NCBI GenBank assembly: GCA_023412195.1
Contig: JAEYNZ010000023.1
Coordinates: forward strand, 1 to 64,000
Source: Bacteroidota bacterium
GTDB taxonomy: Bacteria > Bacteroidota > Bacteroidia > Bacteroidales > Prolixibacteraceae
Length of the DNA: 64,000 nt
Direction of reading: 5' to 3'
The notes beneath the pieces were generated by a model. The model had not been told where the DNA came from. It saw only the letters and a list, made by a program, of their open reading frames with translations, and searched no databases. Position numbers and translations under genes: made by a program. Shown piece by piece: positions 59,502 through 64,000 of the stretch; within the stretch, counting starts at the first letter, position 1; every line of letters starts with the position of its first letter.

Positions 59502-61595
59502 TCAGAAATTCTGACTTGTACCAGTATTCATCAGTTTCATCTGTAAGTATGAATATAGCTGAGCATTCATCCGGGCCCGCTGTTCATTGGTTGATGCCCC
59601 GGCATGGCCTCCTTCCGTATTTTCAAAATAATATACCCTATAACCCATGTCATGCATTTTAGCTACCATTTTACGGGCATGACCGGGATGCACCCTGTCG
59701 TCACGGGTTGATGTTGTAAAAAACACTTCAGGGTAATTCATACCTTCCTTCAGGTTATGGTAAGGTGAATACCTGCTGATGTATGCCCACTCTTCAGGAA
59801 TATCCGGATTACCATATTCTGCCATCCAGCTGGCCCCGGCAAGAAGTTTATTATAACGTTTCATGTCGAGCAGCGGAACAGCACACACAGCAGCACCATA
59901 TAAATCGGGACGTTGTGTAATGGCTACACCCACCAAAAGGCCTCCGTTGCTTCCTCCGTATATGCCCAGCTTCTCAGCAGAGGTAATCTTTTTAGATATC
60001 AGGCTTTCTGCCACGGCATGAAAATCATCGTATACAAGCTGACGGTTTTCTTTCAATCCTGCCTGATGCCATTTGGGACCGAATTCACCGCCGCCTCTCA
60101 GGTTAGCCAGTACATATACCCCTCCTTCTTCAAGCCAGGCAGTACCGGTAAGAGCTGAAAACCTCGGTAACTGGGGAACTTCAAACCCTCCGTAGGCATA
60201 GAGCAAAGTGGGGTTTTTCCCATTGAATTCACTATTCTTTCCACGAACTACAAAATAAGGGATTTTTGTCCCGTCTTTGGAAACTGCTTCAAACTGTTCA
60301 ACTTTGTATTTGTCTGTATCAAACCATGAAGGAAGGGATTTAATTTTTTTCACAGAAGATTCTGTTGCATCACCATAATATAGAGCAGAGGGTTCGAGAA
60401 AGTTCTGAAAATAAAAGAAGTAACTGTTGCTGAATTCATCTGCTGAACCCAAAGTAAGGTTACCCATATCGGGGGCATCTATTTTTTCCTTTATCCACTT
60501 TTTGTCCCAGCGATAGCTGTACAATTCGCTTTTAACATTGACAAGCATGTTAACCAGAAGCCGGTCCTTTGTTGAGTTAATTTCGGTAATACTCGAGCGT
60601 TTATCAGGTGCAACCAACAGGACAAAACTGTTTTTACCTTTCATTAAATCGTCATAACCAATACTGATAACCGCGCCCTGAGGGAATGTATGGTTCCTGA
60701 CTTTCCAGTCCGACTTCAGGCTGAAAATAACCTGTCCGTTGAAAATTGTATTCAATTCAATATCGGAAGGTAAATCAGGCCTGATGGTTTTTTCTTTTTC
60801 AAGGAAATAATATTCTCCCTCGTAAAATGAGGTGCGTCTTGTAACCACCTGATATATTTTTTGTTGTGTGGGAAGCACATATCCCCAGATACCCATGTCG
60901 TTTTCGTTTCCCTTGAAAACTTCGAGGGCATTTTCCAGTCCCGAACCTCTTTTTAAAATCTTTACCTGGGTCGGATAACCTGACGTGGTCATCCCTTCGC
61001 CAAAATCGGTTGAAACCATAAGCGTATTTTCATCTATCCAGCTTGCACTGCCCTTTGCTTCGGGAATTATAAATCCATTTTCCATGAACGATCTGGTATC
61101 TGTATCATATTCCCTGATCTCCACTGCGTCGCCACCGCCCTTTGATAAACTTACAAGAAACTTTTTATAATCAGGGAAAAGTCCGGAAGCACCCTTAAAA
61201 ACCCATTTGATGCCATCCTTTTCCGAAAGTTCATCTATGTTCAGAAGGATTTCCCATTCAGGTTCACCTGTAAGATAGCTTTCGATGCTGGTCCTTCTCC
61301 AGATTCCCCTCTGGTATTGCTGATCCTGCCAGAAATTATAAATAAACTTTCCAAAAATACCCGGTTCAGCAATTCTTTCAGTTGAATTCAGGATTTCCAG
61401 GCTCTTGTTATAAACAGAATTATAACCAGGTTGAGAGGAGAGTACTTCAACTGTCTTATCATTCCATTCCTGAACCCATGAAAGTGCCTTCTGACCCTCT
61501 ACCTCTTCAAGCCAGATGTAAGGATCATTTTCATTTTGAGCGGTTAACATGTGTGTAGCCATCGATAAAAAAATCAATATTAAATAATGCTTCAT
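59502..61595 (-). CDS. Prolyl oligopeptidase family serine peptidase (S9A), exported
   Basis: A 697-residue protein from the ATG at 61595 (MKHYLILIFLSMATHMLTAQ), which gives a clear signal peptide; nine in-frame codons lie upstream. The propeller is about 60-400 and the hydrolase domain 420-697. Catalytic Ser is in GIYGGSNGGLLVGVA, Asp in STRDDRVHPGHARKM, His in TEGGHAGAS. Other family landmarks are NENDPYIWLEEVEGQKALSWVQEWN and YAYGGFEVPQLPRFS. It cleaves short peptides, mainly after proline, in the periplasm. A -7 box at 61648-61655 lies in the spacer with the divergent CNNM gene. Confidence 0.94.
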   Translation of the reverse strand: MKHYLILIFLSMATHMLTAQNENDPYIWLEEVEGQKALSWVQEWNDKTVEVLSSQPGYNSVYNKSLEILNSTERIAEPGIFGKFIYNFWQDQQYQRGIWRRTSIESYLTGEPEWEILLNIDELSEKDGIKWVFKGASGLFPDYKKFLVSLSKGGGDAVEIREYDTDTRSFMENGFIIPEAKGSASWIDENTLMVSTDFGEGMTTSGYPTQVKILKRGSGLENALEVFKGNENDMGIWGYVLPTQQKIYQVVTRRTSFYEGEYYFLEKEKTIRPDLPSDIELNTIFNGQVIFSLKSDWKVRNHTFPQGAVISIGYDDLMKGKNSFVLLVAPDKRSSITEINSTKDRLLVNMLVNVKSELYSYRWDKKWIKEKIDAPDMGNLTLGSADEFSNSYFFYFQNFLEPSALYYGDATESSVKKIKSLPSWFDTDKYKVEQFEAVSKDGTKIPYFVVRGKNSEFNGKNPTLLYAYGGFEVPQLPRFSALTGTAWLEEGGVYVLANLRGGGEFGPKWHQAGLKENRQLVYDDFHAVAESLISKKITSAEKLGIYGGSNGGLLVGVAITQRPDLYGAAVCAVPLLDMKRYNKLLAGASWMAEYGNPDIPEEWAYISRYSPYHNLKEGMNYPEVFFTTSTRDDRVHPGHARKMVAKMHDMGYRVYYFENTEGGHAGASTNEQRARMNAQLYSYLQMKLMNTGTSQNF

Positions 61596-61647
61596 TTTTA
61601 GTATGTTTAAGTAAATAGACAAAACTATTAAACGTTCAGGTAAAAAA

Positions 61648-61655
61648 CAAAAATA
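61648..61655 (-). promoter_or_regulatory. -7 box of the S9A oligopeptidase gene
   Basis: Minus strand TATTTTTG, a perfect TAnnTTTG, 52 bases upstream of the preferred start. Confidence 0.4.
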
Positions 61656-61709
61656 GTGCTTCTTTTGTATTTATTTTCAGATGATCTTTTAAATGAGGCT
61701 ATAAATGTA

Positions 61710-61717
61710 TAATTTTG
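61710..61717 (+). promoter_or_regulatory. -7 box of the CNNM/DUF21 gene
   Basis: TAATTTTG is a perfect TAnnTTTG, 75 bases before the ATG at 61793. Confidence 0.4.
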
Positions 61718-61792
61718 CATAAAAAATAGCAGGACCGGTGAACTGTAAAAACTTTAGCTGAGATAGGCTTTCCCGGGAATTAAATAATTTAT

Positions 61793-62869
61793 ATGGGAGC
61801 GTTATTTTTATTTTTCACATTATCCATAGTTGTTTCTTTTTTTTGTTCAATGTGGGAAGCGGTTTTGTTAAGTAATACACCCTCTTTCGTTGGCCGTATG
61901 CAATCCGAAAAGCCTAAAATCGGTCATTTGCTGAACAAAATGAAAGCAGATGTTGACAGGCCTCTTTCAGCCATTCTTACATTAAATACTTTTGCACATA
62001 CAGTTGGAGCCCTTGGAGTGGGGGTGGAAGCCGGCAAATTATTTGGCACTAAACAGATTTCATTCTTATTTATCAATACTTCATATGAATCGATTATTGC
62101 AACTGCAATGACACTTGCCATCCTCATTCTTTCCGAAATCATTCCTAAAACAGTGGGAGCTGTTTTCTGGCAGCAACTCACACCATTTACGGTGAACTCA
62201 TTGCGGGTGCTTCTGATTGTGCTCGCACCTTTTGTCTGGATGAGCAAGGGCATTACACGTATGGTAAAGCCCGAGAAAGGAAGCGTTTTCAGCCGGGCCG
62301 ATTTTGTAGCTATGGCTGATGTAGGTTTGCAGAGCGGCGCCCTCGACCGGGAGGAGAAATCGATTATTCAAAACCTGCTTCGACTGGAAAACATTAGAGT
62401 CAGGGACATTATGACACCACGGTCGGTGCTCATGATGGTGGATGAAGAAATGAGAATGGACGAAATTTATAAGGAAATAAAACCTATGGTTTTTTCCCGC
62501 ATCCCTGTCTATCAGGATCAGCCTGACAACATTACGGGTGTCATACTAAAAGACAATGTGCTTGAAAACCTTGCCCAGGATAAGCATACTGTCAAAGCAG
62601 TGGAAATTAAACGGGAAATCCTTTTTGTTGATGATAATATTACGGTTGCCAAACTGATGGATACCCTGATCCTTAACCGGGCTCACCTTGCCATGGTGCT
62701 CGATGATTTTGGAAGTGTGGTAGGGCTTGTTACCATGGAAGATTTGTTTGAAACACTGCTAGGACTTGAAATTGTGGATGAATCTGATAAGGTAGAAGAT
62801 CTTCAGAAACTGGCTCTTGACAAGTGGAAAAAAAGAGTAGATAACCAGCGGCGCAATAATACTCCTTAA
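61793..62869 (+). CDS. CNNM/DUF21 membrane protein with CBS pair
   Basis: A 358-residue protein of the CNNM/CorC ('hemolysin-like') family. The DUF21 membrane domain covers about 1-175 with three helices and the conserved WEAVLLSNTPSFVGRM, LSAILTLNTFAHTVGALGVG and SEIIPKTVGAVFWQ segments. The CBS pair is about 200-325 (VRDIMTPRSVLMMVDEEMRMDEI and HLAMVLDDFGSVVGLVTMEDLFE). The family is linked to Mg2+ or Co2+ export. The C-terminal CorC_HlyC domain that normally follows the CBS pair is absent; the protein ends in a short basic tail. Divergent from the S9A gene. Confidence 0.92.
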   Translation: MGALFLFFTLSIVVSFFCSMWEAVLLSNTPSFVGRMQSEKPKIGHLLNKMKADVDRPLSAILTLNTFAHTVGALGVGVEAGKLFGTKQISFLFINTSYESIIATAMTLAILILSEIIPKTVGAVFWQQLTPFTVNSLRVLLIVLAPFVWMSKGITRMVKPEKGSVFSRADFVAMADVGLQSGALDREEKSIIQNLLRLENIRVRDIMTPRSVLMMVDEEMRMDEIYKEIKPMVFSRIPVYQDQPDNITGVILKDNVLENLAQDKHTVKAVEIKREILFVDDNITVAKLMDTLILNRAHLAMVLDDFGSVVGLVTMEDLFETLLGLEIVDESDKVEDLQKLALDKWKKRVDNQRRNNTP

Positions 62870-63026
62870 TCTTGTCCGTTACCCTTTTAATTTTACTTTA
62901 AATCATTTTGAAATTGCAGGGATCCCCTGCATACCTGCTAAAAATGAATTAATTTTGAGAAAATTATGCCATCATGCTGTCATATAATTACAAAAAATAA
63001 ATCTTTAGAAATTTAATATTAATAAA

Positions 63027-64000
63027 ATGAATATCAGTGCACTCCAAAAGGAAAGGGCAAATTATCAGCCCAAACTGCCCAAATCACTTCAGGGAACACC
63101 CAAACTTATTGAAGGAGATATAGCAAAACCAATTGCCGATGGTAAAGACATTGAAGCATTGTTCCCGCAAACCTGTGGCATGCCCCTGGTTGCTTTTGGT
63201 GAGGGGGGTGTACAGGAGCCGGGGCAACCGGTGAATGTTGGTGTGATCCTGTCAGGAGGACAAGCTCCTGGTGGGCATAATGTAATTTCAGGGATTTTTG
63301 ACGGAATTAAAAGGGTTCATCCGCAAAGTAAACTGTTCGGTTTTCTGGGTGGGCCCGGCGGATTGGTTGATCATAAATATGTCGAACTGACTGCACCTGT
63401 CATTGATGAATACCGAAATACCGGTGGCTTTGACATTATTGGCTCCGGACGGACAAAGCTTGAAGAAGAATGGCAATTTGATAAAGGCCTTGAAATTGCA
63501 CGCGACCTGAACCTGAATGCCCTTATTATTATAGGTGGCGATGATTCAAATACAAATGCCTGCGTGCTTGCTGAATATTATCTGCATAAGAACAGTGGCG
63601 TACAGGTTATCGGCTGCCCAAAAACAATTGATGGTGACCTTAAAAATGAAATGATCGAAACTTCTTTCGGTTTCGATACTGCCACCAAAGTATATTCAGA
63701 ACTGATCGGCAACATCCAGCGTGATGCCAACTCAGCAAAGAAGTACTGGCACTTTATAAAACTCATGGGCCGTTCAGCTTCACATATTGGACTGGAATGT
63801 GCATTAAAAACCCAACCAAACATCACCCTGATTTCGGAAGAAGTGGCTGAAAAAAAGCAGACGCTTGAAGATATCGTTGATTATATTGCAGGGGTAGTTG
63901 CCCAACGTTCTTCAAATGGCGAGAACTTTGGTGTTGCTTTGATTCCTGAAGGCCTGGTTGAGTTTGTACCTGAAATGAAAATTCTGATAGCCGAACTTAA
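63027..64000 (+). CDS. pfp: Diphosphate--fructose-6-phosphate 1-phosphotransferase (3' end cut by window)
   Basis: The frame is open from the ATG at 63027 to the window end, giving about 324 codons of an enzyme that usually has about 550. It uses pyrophosphate and not ATP: the motif that distinguishes the two, GGDDSNTNA, is present where ATP enzymes have GGDGS. Others are GVILSGGQAPGGHNVISG, FLGGPGGLV, PKTIDGDLKN (catalytic Asp) and MGRSASHIGLE. It phosphorylates fructose 6-phosphate reversibly. The first residues are NISALQKERANYQPKLP, as in long plant-type PFPs. With enolase, pyruvate kinase and PckA it suggests an energy-saving glycolysis. Confidence 0.96.
   Translation, partial: MNISALQKERANYQPKLPKSLQGTPKLIEGDIAKPIADGKDIEALFPQTCGMPLVAFGEGGVQEPGQPVNVGVILSGGQAPGGHNVISGIFDGIKRVHPQSKLFGFLGGPGGLVDHKYVELTAPVIDEYRNTGGFDIIGSGRTKLEEEWQFDKGLEIARDLNLNALIIIGGDDSNTNACVLAEYYLHKNSGVQVIGCPKTIDGDLKNEMIETSFGFDTATKVYSELIGNIQRDANSAKKYWHFIKLMGRSASHIGLECALKTQPNITLISEEVAEKKQTLEDIVDYIAGVVAQRSSNGENFGVALIPEGLVEFVPEMKILIAEL

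Overview
The window is chromosomal DNA from a member of the Bacteroidota, probably a Bacteroidales/Marinilabiliales-type anaerobe or facultative anaerobe. This rests on the rpmB-rpmG-DUF4295-ftsY block, a five-repeat DUF349 protein, ftsK-lolA, an ATP-type PEP carboxykinase, a PPi-dependent phosphofructokinase, many lipobox-bearing periplasmic proteins, and repeated TAnnTTTG (-7) promoter boxes, which are the promoter signature of this phylum. No rRNA, tRNA, prophage, IS element or CRISPR array was seen. Most of the window is ordinary core genome; the accessory signal sits in a few noncoding stretches.

Layout. 1-3.5 kb: the 5' part of an AsmA/DUF748-like envelope protein (cut by the window edge), then ribosomal proteins L28 and L33, the 51-residue DUF4295 protein, a terminator, and the SRP receptor FtsY. 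3.5-9.8 kb: a serine beta-lactamase-fold lipoprotein with its catalytic residues replaced, a dicarboxylate/amino-acid symporter, a GH29 alpha-L-fucosidase, a Xaa-Pro aminopeptidase, and an ArsC/LMW-phosphatase-fold protein without its nucleophilic cysteine. 10-16 kb: the DUF349 protein, a repeat-rich noncoding region, enolase, a truncated PIN-domain gene and a DUF559 nuclease gene. 16-25 kb: DUF190 and CrcB, PBP4-type carboxypeptidase, a UroD/MtaA-like protein, ornithine carbamoyltransferase with carbamate kinase, and FtsK with LolA. 25-33 kb: pyruvate kinase, AroQ, XerD, PckA, an MscS-type channel and an MFS exporter. 33-41 kb: an all-minus-strand hydrolase group (S9 peptidase, TreZ, GH13 glucosidase, GH43/GH117-like propeller) and a GNAT enzyme. 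41-47 kb: FumC, RpiA, a tandem repeat array and two L,D-transpeptidases. 47-52 kb: CopA with an upstream HMA-AraC regulator and an orphan histidine kinase, then a TIGR01777 epimerase. 52-64 kb: a ClC channel, a Tat-exported asparaginase-fold enzyme, a cytidylate-kinase-like protein, an FKBP lipoprotein, a DUF255 thioredoxin-fold protein, an S9A oligopeptidase, a CNNM/DUF21 protein and the start of PPi-PFK.

How the genes fit together. Enolase, pyruvate kinase, PckA, fumarase, RpiA and PPi-PFK give central carbon metabolism around the PEP/pyruvate/fumarate node. Carbamate kinase plus ornithine carbamoyltransferase can make ATP from citrulline, but no arginine deiminase is nearby. Envelope genes (FtsK, LolA, PBP4, two L,D-transpeptidases) are scattered. 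CopA and the HMA-AraC protein form a likely copper-response unit.

The least explained signals are repeats. (1) A 108-bp element with ACGACCCC/GGGGTCGT ends and two internal hairpins occurs in four copies of exactly 108 bp, plus a longer 148-bp variant and a truncated copy. The 148-bp variant lies 21 bp upstream of an intact DUF559 (Vsr-like PD-(D/E)XK) nuclease gene and just downstream of a broken PIN gene. (2) Two unrelated noncoding loci (12983-13103 and 41459-41563) carry arrays of 11-bp iterons that run in one orientation for four or five units and then in the opposite orientation for five or six. The architecture is the same but the iteron sequence differs. I do not recognise either as a named element class.
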